This document shows positions 1 through 8,277 of a DNA stretch of 64,000 bases, in pieces. Origin of the DNA: Flavobacteria bacterium GWA2_35_26 (lineage in GTDB: Bacteria; Bacteroidota; Bacteroidia; Flavobacteriales; Flavobacteriaceae). Below the pieces are notes generated by a model. It was not told the DNA's origin. It worked only from the letters and a program-made list of their open reading frames with translations, and ran no database searches. Each line of letters starts with the position of its first letter. The stretch's first letter is position 1. The DNA lies in assembly GCA_001800905.1 (NCBI GenBank), contig MGWH01000006.1, forward strand, positions 62,001-126,000. Direction: 5' to 3'. Made by a program: the position numbers and the translations under genes.

Positions 1-639
1 TAGTTCTTCATGAATTTCATTTTCAGAGCGCATTGATTTTTCATTTTCCAAAACGATTTCTGAAATTGATTTTTCTTCAGATATGGCAAATTGCAGTAAG
101 TCGGCTGCATTATTGATTATATATGGAAAAGCACATTTTAAAACATGTTTCTTTTTGGCGTTAACTCGTTCTTCTACTACTACAAAACCTCCACCAATTG
201 AATAATAGGTAGCTTCATATTGGTCATTTTTGTTGAAAAAAGCGGTGAATTTGATACCGTTAGAATGAAAAGGAAGAAAATTTTTGTTGAAAACAATCGC
301 TACTTTAGGATCAAATAGAATGGTGTTTTCGCCACCTAAATTTATTGTTTTGTTATTTATAATTTGATCAGTAATCCCTTTTACATTTTGTACTGGAATT
401 GTTTCTGGATTCTGATTACTTAACCCTAACATTACAGCTAAATCTGTTGCGTGTCCTTTACCAGTAAGCGACAGTGATCCGTATAAATCTACTCGAATTG
501 AAATAGTAGCATTCAGCTTGTTTTCATTTCTAAGTTCTGACAAGAAACGTTCTGCTGCTCTCCAAGGACCTAAAGTGTGTGAACTTGATGGTCCAACACC
601 GATTTTCAACATATCGAAAACAGAAATACATTCTTCCAT
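1..639 (-). CDS. sdaA: L-serine ammonia-lyase (serine dehydratase), N-terminal part, cut by window edge
   Basis: The reverse frame is open from base 639 to the window edge, giving 213 codons; the C-terminal part lies outside. The protein begins MEECISVFDM and has GPSSSHTLGP at residues 16-25, the SSSHT-type signature of the N-terminal (beta) domain of iron-sulfur L-serine dehydratases. These deaminate L-serine to pyruvate and ammonia in the cytosol. The iron-sulfur cysteines should be in the missing half and cannot be checked. The start is the only ATG in front of the conserved block, 14 nt after a TATTTTTG box. The gene is divergent from the peptidase at 814. Confidence 0.9.
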   Translation of the reverse strand, partial: MEECISVFDMLKIGVGPSSSHTLGPWRAAERFLSELRNENKLNATISIRVDLYGSLSLTGKGHATDLAVMLGLSNQNPETIPVQNVKGITDQIINNKTINLGGENTILFDPKVAIVFNKNFLPFHSNGIKFTAFFNKNDQYEATYYSIGGGFVVVEERVNAKKKHVLKCAFPYIINNAADLLQFAISEEKSISEIVLENEKSMRSENEIHEEL

Positions 640-653
640 GATTTAACTTTTCT

Positions 654-661
654 CAAAAATA
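654..661 (-). promoter_or_regulatory. -7 box of sdaA
   Basis: Reverse-strand TATTTTTG matches the Bacteroidota -7 consensus TAnnTTTG, 14 nt before the sdaA ATG. No TTG is seen at the usual -33 distance, so only half of the promoter is supported. Confidence 0.45.
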
Positions 662-777
662 TATATTTTGCGTTAGATATATTGGTAATTTACTTGAATT
701 TTATACCGTATTTTTAATATTTCGCAAATATTCGATTTCATTTCCCTGTTTTATCATCTATTTAATTTAAATATATT

Positions 778-785
778 TACATTTG
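778..785 (+). promoter_or_regulatory. -7 box of the M14 peptidase gene
   Basis: TACATTTG matches TAnnTTTG and ends 28 nt before the ATG at 814. I see no -33 TTG at 17-19 nt spacing. Confidence 0.45.
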
Positions 786-813
786 ATATCCTATAAATTC
801 TTTTACAAATCTT

Positions 814-3318
814 ATGAGAAAGTCAATTATTTTAATTCTGTTTTTGTATTCATTACAAACAGTAGCTCAAATTAAATCTCCTTCAGAATTTTTGCCTAAT
901 TATGGTAAACAAATTACCTTTTACCATCAAACGGAAGCCTATTTTGGGCATTTAGTGAAGGAATCTTCTTTTATTAAACATCAAGTATATGGACAAACTA
1001 ATGAGGAACGAAATTTAAATGTTTATTTTGTTTCAACTCCTGAGAATTTGGCCAATTTAGATCAAATTAGAAATAATAATTTGAGTGCTATTGGTTTATC
1101 CAATCAAAAAAATCAAAAAATTGGAGACAAGCTTATTGTTTGGATTAGCTTTAGCGTGCATGGTAACGAATATGCTGGTATGGAAAGTGCTATGACTGTA
1201 GCTTATGAATTATTGAATCCTGCTAACAAAGAAACCAAAGAGTGGTTGAAAAATACGATTGTAATTTTGGACCCGTGTGAAAATCCAGATGGACTTTCTC
1301 GTTATGCCAATTGGCTTCGTGAAATATCAGGAAAGAAAACGCATCCAGGATTGTCTGATAGAGAACATATGGAAGTTTGGCCAGGCGGAAGATACAATCA
1401 TTATATTTTTGATTTGAATCGTGATTGGGCATGGCAAACACAAATTGAATCTCAAAAACGTATTGCTTTATACAATCAATGGATGCCACAGGTTCATGCA
1501 GACATTCATGAAATGGGATATGAATCACCTTATTTTTTTCCACCATCTGCAGAGCCTTTACATGAATTTATCGACCAATATCAGAAAGATTTTCATTTCT
1601 CATTAGGAAAAAATATTGCAGCCAAATTTGATAAGGAAAATTGGTTGTACAACACTCGTGAACGATTTGATTTGTTTTATCCAAGTTATGGTGATACCTA
1701 TCCCACATACAACGGTGCTGTTGGGATGACATTGGAACAAGGTGGAATAGGTGCTGGACGCGAAATTAAATTAGCCAATGGGTCTCATTTAACCACTAAA
1801 GATAGATTGACTCATCATGCAAAAGCAGTACTGACGATTATTGAAACAGCATCCAATCAGTCAGATCAATTGCTAAAAGGTTTTAGAGGATTTATGACCA
1901 ATTCTAGAAAAAAAGCCAAAGGAGTGTATGCTACTTATGTTATGAAAAACAATGCAAAGTCAGAACAATTGGTTGAGTTACTTAAAAAGAATGGAATTGA
2001 ATATGCGTATGCCAATGCAAGTCAAAAATCGATTGGATTCAATTATAAAACAAAAAAGGACAATGCATTTTCAATTGAACCGAATGATTTAATTATTAAA
2101 GCAGATCAACCCCGAGGAGTAATGACTCAGGTTTTATTTGAACCGAATCAAAAGCTGAATGATAGTTTGTCTTATGATATTACAGCTTGGGATTTACCTT
2201 TAGCGTATGGAATTGACGGATATGCTTTGAAGAATAGTTTGGCAATAAACACAAAACCTTCAATTGATCGAAAAGAATTGATGGTTCCAGAGAAAGTATA
2301 TGCTTTCCATATTCCTTGGAATAATAGAACTTCTGCAAAAGTGGTTTCTCTACTTCTTCAAAATGGTATCAACGTGAGAACGGCTGCACAAAAAGCAGTA
2401 TTTGGTGATGTTACCGTTGAAGCTGGAGGATTAATAGTTAGTAAAGGCGATAATCCTACCTTTATTAATTTTGAGAAAACGGTGAGTGATATCATTAAAA
2501 CCAAGACGGATTATAATTATTTGACTTCTGGATTTTCAGTTAATGCACGTGATTTAGGGGGAGAAAACTTCTCATTAATAAAGAAACCAAAAATTCTACT
2601 TTTATCAGGTAAAGGTGTAAATCCAACTGAGTTTGGAGCAGTTTGGCATTATTTGGATGAAGTGATCCAGTATCCAACTAGTATAGTGGATGTTTCTAAT
2701 ATTGGAAGAATAGATTGGTCAGAATTCAATACATTGATTCTTGCGGACGGTAATTATAATTTTTCGGATGATTTGAAATCACAAGTAACAGACTGGATCA
2801 AAAAAGGAGGAAAAGTAATTGCTATGAATGAGGCATTAGGTCTGTTTGAAAACAATGACAATTATGCCTTGCGTGTTTTTGCAACTGAGGAGGATAAAAC
2901 TAAAGCAGAAACTGAGGCAAAAGAAAAAGAGCTTAAAAGTAGATTGTTTGATTTCCACAATAATGAAAGAAGATTAATCTCGTCTTCCATTCCGGGTGCA
3001 ATTATTGAAAATACTTTAGATTCCTCTCATCCGTTGTCATTTGGTTTAGGTAATAGTTATTTTAGTTTGAAAACAGATTCTAGAAAATATTCTTTATTAA
3101 CAAAAGCTTCTAATGTGATTTACGTTCCTAAAAACTATTCAAGTTATGGTTTTGTGGGGCATAATTTGAAGAAAAAATTAGAAGAAACGGTTACGTTTGC
3201 AGTAGAGAAAAAAGAGAAAGGAACAGTAATTTATATGATTGACAATCCTTTATTTAGAGGGTTTTGGGAAAATGGAATTTTATTGTTTAGCAATGCTTTA
3301 TTTCAAGTGCAGTATTAA
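814..3318 (+). CDS. Secreted M14-family zinc carboxypeptidase with C-terminal amidotransferase-like domain
   Basis: 834 aa. Residues 1-19 form a signal peptide ending TVAQ, so the enzyme is exported. The catalytic domain carries the M14 zinc site: HGNE (His116, Glu119) and a later His in QVHAD (about 228). The substrate-binding Asn-Arg is in LNRDW (202-203), and the catalytic Glu in MTLEQGG (Glu308). It should remove residues from the C-terminus of peptides in the periplasm or outside the cell. From about residue 590 a KILLLSGKG...LILADG segment resembles the class I glutamine amidotransferase/DJ-1 fold seen at the end of long Bacteroidota M14 proteins; I see no catalytic Cys triad there. The gene stands alone between its promoter and a strong terminator. 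Substrate unknown. Confidence 0.88.
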   Translation: MRKSIILILFLYSLQTVAQIKSPSEFLPNYGKQITFYHQTEAYFGHLVKESSFIKHQVYGQTNEERNLNVYFVSTPENLANLDQIRNNNLSAIGLSNQKNQKIGDKLIVWISFSVHGNEYAGMESAMTVAYELLNPANKETKEWLKNTIVILDPCENPDGLSRYANWLREISGKKTHPGLSDREHMEVWPGGRYNHYIFDLNRDWAWQTQIESQKRIALYNQWMPQVHADIHEMGYESPYFFPPSAEPLHEFIDQYQKDFHFSLGKNIAAKFDKENWLYNTRERFDLFYPSYGDTYPTYNGAVGMTLEQGGIGAGREIKLANGSHLTTKDRLTHHAKAVLTIIETASNQSDQLLKGFRGFMTNSRKKAKGVYATYVMKNNAKSEQLVELLKKNGIEYAYANASQKSIGFNYKTKKDNAFSIEPNDLIIKADQPRGVMTQVLFEPNQKLNDSLSYDITAWDLPLAYGIDGYALKNSLAINTKPSIDRKELMVPEKVYAFHIPWNNRTSAKVVSLLLQNGINVRTAAQKAVFGDVTVEAGGLIVSKGDNPTFINFEKTVSDIIKTKTDYNYLTSGFSVNARDLGGENFSLIKKPKILLLSGKGVNPTEFGAVWHYLDEVIQYPTSIVDVSNIGRIDWSEFNTLILADGNYNFSDDLKSQVTDWIKKGGKVIAMNEALGLFENNDNYALRVFATEEDKTKAETEAKEKELKSRLFDFHNNERRLISSSIPGAIIENTLDSSHPLSFGLGNSYFSLKTDSRKYSLLTKASNVIYVPKNYSSYGFVGHNLKKKLEETVTFAVEKKEKGTVIYMIDNPLFRGFWENGILLFSNALFQVQY

Positions 3319-3340
3319 TTTAATGAAATGTTGATCAATA

Positions 3341-3369
3341 AAAAAAGCACCTGTAAGGTGCTTTTTTTT
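3341..3369. terminator. Bidirectional rho-independent terminator
   Basis: AGCACC (3346-3351) pairs with GGTGCT (3357-3362), with an A-run on the left and a T-run on the right. It can therefore stop transcripts from the peptidase gene and from the convergent lipoprotein gene at 3374. Confidence 0.85.
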
Positions 3370-3373
3370 GTTT

Positions 3374-3823
3374 CTAATTATCTCTAAGTCGTAAGCCAAA
3401 GGGAACCATTAGTATTCCTTTTTCGTAAATATTTAAATACAAAATCACTGGCTTTTTTTGTCCTTCCCATTTGAGTTCATAAACATCCAAGAATCCAGCG
3501 CCCATTTCACTTCTTTTAGTAGGGAAGGGGCAGCAACTTTCTAATTTCGTATAGGTTATTTTCTCTCCTTTTGGCCCTGCTAAAGCATTTAAAAAGCGTT
3601 CATGATTAATTTCAGATTTGCTAGTCTGAAAAAATATATTGATAGGATAATCTTTGTCGTATCCGTATTTTTTATCCGTACTAAATAATTTTATATCAAA
3701 AGTATTGTTTGGTGTAAGTATCAGATCGGGTGCTGAATCATCGACATTTTTTAAAGTGGATCGTGTGCTTACGCAAGAGATTATCAATGCTGATAAACTA
3801 AAAAGCAAGATGATTTTTTTCAT
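3374..3823 (-). CDS. Small lipoprotein with CCPF motif, function unknown
   Basis: 149 aa. A signal sequence ends in lipobox IISC (Cys17), so the mature protein is probably lipid-anchored. The body contains ERFLNALAGPKGE-like and LESCCPF (Cys97-Cys98) motifs followed by KKPVILYLN. I recognise these from a widespread flavobacterial family often labelled 2-dehydro-3-deoxyphosphooctonate aldolase; nothing here resembles that TIM-barrel enzyme and the protein is far too short. The vicinal Cys pair in an exported protein could form a disulfide or bind metal. It is a single gene with its own promoter, facing the peptidase gene. Confidence 0.75.
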   Translation of the reverse strand: MKKIILLFSLSALIISCVSTRSTLKNVDDSAPDLILTPNNTFDIKLFSTDKKYGYDKDYPINIFFQTSKSEINHERFLNALAGPKGEKITYTKLESCCPFPTKRSEMGAGFLDVYELKWEGQKKPVILYLNIYEKGILMVPFGLRLRDN

Positions 3824-3842
3824 AATTAGTAATATTAAAAAA

Positions 3843-3871
3843 CAAAATTAGTAAACAAAATATGTAGACAA
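3843..3871 (-). promoter_or_regulatory. Promoter of the CCPF lipoprotein gene
   Basis: On the reverse strand TTG (3871-3869), 18 nt, then TAATTTTG (3850-3843): a full Bacteroidota -33/-7 promoter, 19 nt before the ATG. Confidence 0.7.
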
Positions 3872-3933
3872 ATATAGTGAGAACTTTAGAGCTTGAATCC
3901 CTTTGCAAAAACAATGCCTAAAATAAATAGTTT

Positions 3934-3962
3934 TTGATTGCAGCCAAGATTTGTTATTTTTA
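3934..3962 (+). promoter_or_regulatory. Promoter of the YeeE/YedE pair
   Basis: TTG (3934-3936), 18 nt, TATTTTTA (3955-3962, one mismatch to TAnnTTTG). It lies inside the upstream extension of the open frame, so translation cannot start at the TTG codon at 3934; the ATG at 3979 is the start. Confidence 0.65.
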
Positions 3963-3978
3963 CAAAAAAACAGATAAT

Positions 3979-4536
3979 ATGGATATATTTTTTCAAACAT
4001 GGCCCTGGTATGTTTCGGGTTTTCTTATTGGATTGATTATGTTAACTTTAATTTATTTCGGAAAACATTTCGGAATGTCATCTAATTTGGAATCACTTTG
4101 TTCTATGTCTGGTCTTGGTAAGAAGATCTCTTATTTTGATTTTGACTGGAAGGCCAATCAATGGAATCTAATCGTAGTTTTGGGTGCTATACTTGGTGGT
4201 TTTGTAGCGGCAAATTTAATGAGTGATCCAACTAATGTTTCGATTAATCCGAAGACTATAGAACAATTAGCGATATTAGGAATCGATGCGCCTAATGGCA
4301 AATTGGCTCCAGATGTACTTTTTGGAAATTCAATTTTTGAATCACCAAAAAGTATATTGATTTTAATTATTGGTGGTGTATTGATTGGTTTTGGAACACG
4401 CTATGCAGGCGGTTGTACTTCGGGACATGCTATTTCAGGCTTAAGCAATTTACAATTACCTTCTTTGAAAGCGGTTATTGGCTTTTTTATTGGCGGATTA
4501 CTAATGGCTCATTTAATTTTACCTCTTATTTTTTAA
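3979..4536 (+). CDS. YeeE/YedE family membrane protein (sulfur transport), first half
   Basis: 185 aa from the ATG at 3979, chosen because a promoter ends at 3962. Hydrophobic segments run through most of the protein. Conserved Cys occur at CSMSG (Cys41) and in GGCTSGH (144-150), the motif family used by YeeE/TsuA-type proteins that pass thiosulfate or another sulfur species across the inner membrane. The next gene encodes the second half, a standard two-gene arrangement. I see no rhodanese, TusA or sulfurtransferase beside the pair, so the sulfur acceptor is not shown. Confidence 0.85.
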   Translation: MDIFFQTWPWYVSGFLIGLIMLTLIYFGKHFGMSSNLESLCSMSGLGKKISYFDFDWKANQWNLIVVLGAILGGFVAANLMSDPTNVSINPKTIEQLAILGIDAPNGKLAPDVLFGNSIFESPKSILILIIGGVLIGFGTRYAGGCTSGHAISGLSNLQLPSLKAVIGFFIGGLLMAHLILPLIF

Positions 4537-4538
4537 TC

Positions 4539-4952
4539 ATGAAATTCATTAAATATTTACTAGTAGGTTTTATTTTCGGTATTGTTTTAACAAAATCAGA
4601 AGCGGTGTCTTGGTACCGTATCTATGAAATGTTTCAATTTCAATCGTTTCATATGTACGGAATTATTTCAGTTGCTATCGCCACAGGAATTATTGGGATT
4701 CAATTAATTAAAAAAAATAACATCAAAGCTATTGATGGATCAACCATCATGATCAAGGATAAAGAAAAGGGCTCTGCTCGTTATATTATTGGCGGTATCT
4801 TTTTTGGTTTGGGTTGGGGACTAGTTGGTTCTTGTCCAGGTCCTATATTTATTCTATTGGGTGCAGGAGTCTTTCCTGTAGTTTTGGTTCTAATTGGAGC
4901 TTTAATTGGAACTATTTTATACGGTATCTTAAAGGATAAATTACCGCATTAA
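4539..4952 (+). CDS. YeeE/YedE family membrane protein, second half (DUF6691 type)
   Basis: 137 aa from ATG 4539, two bases after the stop of the first half; the upstream extension of the open frame overlaps that gene and is not credible. About four membrane segments; GLGWGLVGSCPGP carries the conserved Cys99, matching the Cys-containing pore motif of the YeeE family. Translational coupling (TAATCATG) suggests equal synthesis and a heteromeric transporter with the preceding protein. The transcript ends at the hairpin at 4973. Confidence 0.85.
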   Translation: MKFIKYLLVGFIFGIVLTKSEAVSWYRIYEMFQFQSFHMYGIISVAIATGIIGIQLIKKNNIKAIDGSTIMIKDKEKGSARYIIGGIFFGLGWGLVGSCPGPIFILLGAGVFPVVLVLIGALIGTILYGILKDKLPH

Positions 4953-4972
4953 AAATTACTATAATTTAATTG

Positions 4973-5010
4973 AATAGCATTTTCTAACTTAAGAGAATGC
5001 TATTTTTTTT
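4973..5010. terminator. Terminator overlapping the stop codon of the YhhN gene
   Basis: AATAGCATT (4973-4981) pairs with AATGCTATT (4996-5004) and is followed by a T-run. The right arm contains the reverse-strand stop codon (5000-5002) of the convergent YhhN gene, so the element ends the sulfur-transport operon while lying partly in coding sequence. Confidence 0.75.
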
Positions 5011-5671
5011 GATTCAATTTCAAAATTCCCCATACTATGCAGAATTGAGCCGCTAAGTAGGTAATCATAATTAAAAATGAAGCATAAGGAATGGGTTGAT
5101 CAAATTTATTGAAAGCTAAAATACTATCAGAGCAAATAAAGAATACAGCACCAATAAAAACGGATTGATATGGAATTGTATTCCATTGAAAACTTCCTTT
5201 TAGAGCATAAAATAACATTGTGCTTATTACTACAGCATAGATTACTACTGGAATAGTAAGCGAACCTAATTTAGGTCCTAAAGTAGTTATCATCCCAAAG
5301 AAATATAACAGGATAAGTCCTATGCCAGCACCAAAACTTAATTTATTGCTAATCGTTTTGCTAATGGTTTGTTTGCTAAATAGTACAATGTAAAATACAT
5401 GCGAAACTAAAAAAGCAACTAACCCAAAAATGAAATAGATTTCGCCCTTATCGGCAAAAAGTAAAATTACATCACCTATCCAAGAGAAAGTTAGGGCTGT
5501 GATTAATATTTTTTTGGTTCCAAAATGAGCTGAGGATGCCACAGCAAAAACTAAAATTGGAAGTAAAAAAGGTTTTAGAATTCGAGCAATGTCTTCTTGG
5601 TCAAAAGCGGTAATGAGTAAGTAAAAAATACTAAAACCAATATAAACAGATAAATAGAGTTTGTTTTTCAT
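5000..5671 (-). CDS. YhhN family membrane protein, probable lysoplasmalogenase
   Basis: 223 aa, about eight hydrophobic segments. It has the YhhN/TMEM86 landmarks: KP at residues 33-34, SWIGDVILL around 63-71 and a later GxxxFLxSHVFYI block. Family members TMEM86A/B hydrolyse the vinyl-ether bond of lysoplasmalogen to fatty aldehyde and glycerophospho-alcohol; bacterial members are usually assigned this by homology only. It is the second gene of a two-gene unit, 12 nt after the alkylglycerol-monooxygenase-like gene, which also points to ether lipids. Substrate is inferred. Confidence 0.75.
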   Translation of the reverse strand: MKNKLYLSVYIGFSIFYLLITAFDQEDIARILKPFLLPILVFAVASSAHFGTKKILITALTFSWIGDVILLFADKGEIYFIFGLVAFLVSHVFYIVLFSKQTISKTISNKLSFGAGIGLILLYFFGMITTLGPKLGSLTIPVVIYAVVISTMLFYALKGSFQWNTIPYQSVFIGAVFFICSDSILAFNKFDQPIPYASFLIMITYLAAQFCIVWGILKLNQKK

Positions 5672-5683
5672 TTCGATATCAAT

Positions 5684-6949
5684 TTAGGCCATAGCCAATT
5701 TTTCGGATTTAAATCCAGAGCTTACAAAATAGATGTTGACTCCTAAGGAAATCGCTAAATAGCTTATTACGATTTGGGTTCCAAATGGAATATTGGCATC
5801 AATGTTAAACCAATTTCCAAAGTAGCTAATAATTCCAATTCCAAAAACAAAACGTACGCTTTCCCAAAACAAAGAATAGTTATTGGTGTCCATTAGTTCA
5901 GTATAACTGTAAACACTTATGAAAATAAAAGTACCGTAGATAAATATATTTTGAAGTTCCATTTGCGCAATTGATAGATACAAATAGCTTACCAATCCTA
6001 GGGTCACAAACATTTGGATTGCTGACCAGTACATCAATATGTTAGAATGTTGTGTACCGTATTTATTGAAACTAAAGACGTTTGATATTTTAGTGACAGG
6101 ATATTTTTCTTCAAAATTTTCTGGTCGCCAGCCGGTTGGTTTGAACCAGATAGTAAATCTGTCTTTCCAATTTTCGGCGCGCCAAGCATCACTAATTAAT
6201 AACCAAAGATGTTGAAAATTAATACGGAATGGATTCCATGTTTGTGCTGGTCGTGTAATACCAAAAACAGCCGGAACTGAATCAAGTTCTTCTTGATAGG
6301 TGCCAAAAAGTTTGTCCCAAAAAATAAAAATTTGCCCATGATTTTTATCCATATACTCTGGATTGATTGCATGATGTACACGATGGTGGGAAGGAGTTAC
6401 AATTATTTGCTCTAAAAATCCCAACTTTTTAATGTGTTTGGTATGGTACCAAAATTGTAAAAACAAGTGGATAGGCAAGGTGATAGCAATCACTTTTGCA
6501 GGAACACCCAATATGGCTGCCGGAATTAATAGAAAAGTAAATAGATTGACAAAACTAGAAATACTTTGGCGTAAAGCGCATGACAAATTAAATTCTTCAC
6601 TACTGTGATGAATGGCATGTTTGTTCCATAAAAAATTAATTTGGTGTGCTAAACGATGCGACCAATAGCCATAAAAATCAATTGCGAAAAATGCAATTAT
6701 TATTGAAGTTATGGTAATTTCTTGTTGGAATAAAGCTAAATGTTGGGACATCCATTCGTATGAAAGTAAAGTAACACTTAGTCCTAACACATCTTTTAGA
6801 GAATTGATTATTCCGGAACTGATACTAGAAACGGAATCCATGATAGGCGCTGTATCTTCTCCTTTATAATACCCGTATAGTTTTTCAATTAGAATCAAGG
6901 CCAAAAACAATGGCATTGCAATGACTAAAACTGCTGCATATTCTTTCAT
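5684..6949 (-). CDS. Sterol desaturase/fatty acid hydroxylase family di-iron protein, alkylglycerol-monooxygenase-like
   Basis: 421 aa membrane protein. The eight-histidine di-iron set is visible: HRLAH (98-102), HAIHH (111-115) and HHRVHH (188-193), followed by DKNHGQIFIFWDKLFGTY, typical of the fatty acid hydroxylase superfamily. A long hydrophobic C-terminal region from about residue 300 gives a length like animal alkylglycerol monooxygenase (about 445 aa) rather than the roughly 250-300 aa of simple hydroxylases. That enzyme oxidises the ether carbon of alkylglycerols using tetrahydrobiopterin. First gene of the unit with YhhN. Oxidation of another lipid or a carotenoid remains possible. 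Confidence 0.75.
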   Translation of the reverse strand: MKEYAAVLVIAMPLFLALILIEKLYGYYKGEDTAPIMDSVSSISSGIINSLKDVLGLSVTLLSYEWMSQHLALFQQEITITSIIIAFFAIDFYGYWSHRLAHQINFLWNKHAIHHSSEEFNLSCALRQSISSFVNLFTFLLIPAAILGVPAKVIAITLPIHLFLQFWYHTKHIKKLGFLEQIIVTPSHHRVHHAINPEYMDKNHGQIFIFWDKLFGTYQEELDSVPAVFGITRPAQTWNPFRINFQHLWLLISDAWRAENWKDRFTIWFKPTGWRPENFEEKYPVTKISNVFSFNKYGTQHSNILMYWSAIQMFVTLGLVSYLYLSIAQMELQNIFIYGTFIFISVYSYTELMDTNNYSLFWESVRFVFGIGIISYFGNWFNIDANIPFGTQIVISYLAISLGVNIYFVSSGFKSEKLAMA

Positions 6950-6968
6950 AACTACCTATTATTTTAAT

Positions 6969-6976
6969 CAAATATA
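6969..6976 (-). promoter_or_regulatory. -7 box of the AGMO-like/YhhN unit
   Basis: Reverse-strand TATATTTG, 19 nt before the ATG of the hydroxylase-family gene; no clear -33 TTG. Confidence 0.5.
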
Positions 6977-7023
6977 GAATAAAACTATAAATAGTCTAAA
7001 AAAATGAAATAATTTGTGAAGTG

Positions 7024-7299
7024 TTAAACTATCTCAGCGCTTAATCCTGCAGCTAGCAATTGAATACATTGTGGTTTAAGTTTTTCATACACATCCGTTT
7101 TTACCGTGCATTTCCCATTGTAATGAATAATTAGCGAACATTGTTCAGCTTGTTCCGGAGTATGGTCGCATACACGAACCAAAGTATCAATTACGTGATC
7201 AAAAGTATTCACATCATCATTAAACACCACAATTTCATTGTTAGTTGTCGTTGCTTCTTTAAAACTAACTCTTTCTCTAACTTTTTCTTTGATACTCAT
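7024..7299 (-). CDS. clpS: ATP-dependent Clp protease adaptor ClpS
   Basis: 91 aa from the ATG at 7299 (MSIKEKVRER); the longer open frame would run into the end of prmA and adds no conserved sequence. The core VVFNDDVNTFDHVID and the block PEQAEQCSLIIHYNGKC are the N-degron binding face of ClpS, which delivers proteins with destabilising N-termini to ClpAP-type proteases in the cytosol. It follows prmA by 35 nt and is probably co-transcribed with it. Confidence 0.92.
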   Translation of the reverse strand: MSIKEKVRERVSFKEATTTNNEIVVFNDDVNTFDHVIDTLVRVCDHTPEQAEQCSLIIHYNGKCTVKTDVYEKLKPQCIQLLAAGLSAEIV

Positions 7300-7334
7300 G
7301 TGAGGGACGAATTTGTACTTTACTATTATGTAGT

Positions 7335-8168
7335 CTAATTTACATATTTTAACGAAACCCAATTATTTCTTTGGAATTTTTTGATGTAGGTTAATCCTTT
7401 TTCGGTACAAGAATTATCTATAAACGGAATATCCTCTTCATAGAAACCACTAAATAAAATAGTTCCACCTGGATTCAAACAATCTACATACGATTGCATA
7501 TCGTTCAAAAGAATATTACGGTTAATATTGGCAATAATCAAGTCGTATTTTTTGCCTTGTAATAAAGCGGCATCGCCTTCATAAACATTAATGTGTTTAC
7601 AATTGTTACGCTCAGCATTTTCAATAGAATTCAAATAACACCAGTTGTCAATATCAATAGCATCGATAGGTTGAGCGCCTTTCATTTCAGCCAAGATAGC
7701 CAATATTGCGGTTCCACATCCCATGTCCAAAGTCTTTAAACCAGTTACGTCCATTTCTAATAAATGCTGAATCATCATATGAGTTGTTTCGTGATGTCCA
7801 GTTCCAAAACTCATTTTAGGTTCGATTACGATATCAAATTCTGCTTCAGTTTTTGGGTGGAATGGAGCGCGAACATGACATTTCCCATCCACTTCAATCG
7901 GTTCGAAGTTTTTTTCCCACTCTTCATTCCAATTGATTTGTTCAATTTCCTTAAAAGTGTAGTTGATGTTAAATTCCTCCGATTGCAAAATAAAAATACC
8001 ATCAAGAATAGTTTCATCCCATAATTCTTTTTGTACAAAAGCATCAATTCCAGTTTCTGTTTCTGTGAAACTTTCAAAGGCTTTTTCGCCTAATTCAGCG
8101 ATTAGAATTTCTGAACCCAATTCTTTGGGTTCTATTGTAAAATGGTATCCGATATAACTATTTGACAT
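7335..8168 (-). CDS. prmA: Ribosomal protein L11 methyltransferase
   Basis: 277 aa. The SAM-binding core is clear: PKMSFGTGHHETT, TLDMGCGTAILAI (motif I), IDAIDIDNWC (acidic residue of motif II) and IIANINRNIL in place of the usual NPPY-like motif IV. PrmA adds methyl groups to lysines and the N-terminus of L11 using S-adenosylmethionine. The N-terminal roughly 120 residues are the L11-recognition domain. It has its own -7 box and leads into clpS. Confidence 0.92.
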   Translation of the reverse strand: MSNSYIGYHFTIEPKELGSEILIAELGEKAFESFTETETGIDAFVQKELWDETILDGIFILQSEEFNINYTFKEIEQINWNEEWEKNFEPIEVDGKCHVRAPFHPKTEAEFDIVIEPKMSFGTGHHETTHMMIQHLLEMDVTGLKTLDMGCGTAILAILAEMKGAQPIDAIDIDNWCYLNSIENAERNNCKHINVYEGDAALLQGKKYDLIIANINRNILLNDMQSYVDCLNPGGTILFSGFYEEDIPFIDNSCTEKGLTYIKKFQRNNWVSLKYVN

Positions 8169-8182
8169 CTTTATTTTTTTTG

Positions 8183-8190
8183 CAAATGTA
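8183..8190 (-). promoter_or_regulatory. -7 box of prmA
   Basis: Reverse-strand TACATTTG, 14 nt before the prmA ATG and downstream of the tpiA terminator, so prmA-clpS forms its own unit. Confidence 0.55.
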
Positions 8191-8230
8191 CTGTTTCTCT
8201 TTATTTATTGTGACCATTCAAAACAAAAAA

Positions 8231-8258
8231 AGAGGTTTGAATGAACAAACCTCTTTTT
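8231..8258 (-). terminator. Terminator of tpiA
   Basis: AGAGGTTTG (8231-8239) pairs perfectly with CAAACCTCT (8246-8254); on the reverse strand a T-rich tail follows. It lies just after the tpiA stop. Confidence 0.85.
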
Positions 8259-8277
8259 GTATGTGTGAAGTAAAAAT

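Noticed and set aside
4413..4538. Upstream extension of the second YeeE/YedE gene
   Set aside because: It overlaps the end of the first gene in another frame and lacks family sequence; the ATG at 4539 gives the normal length.
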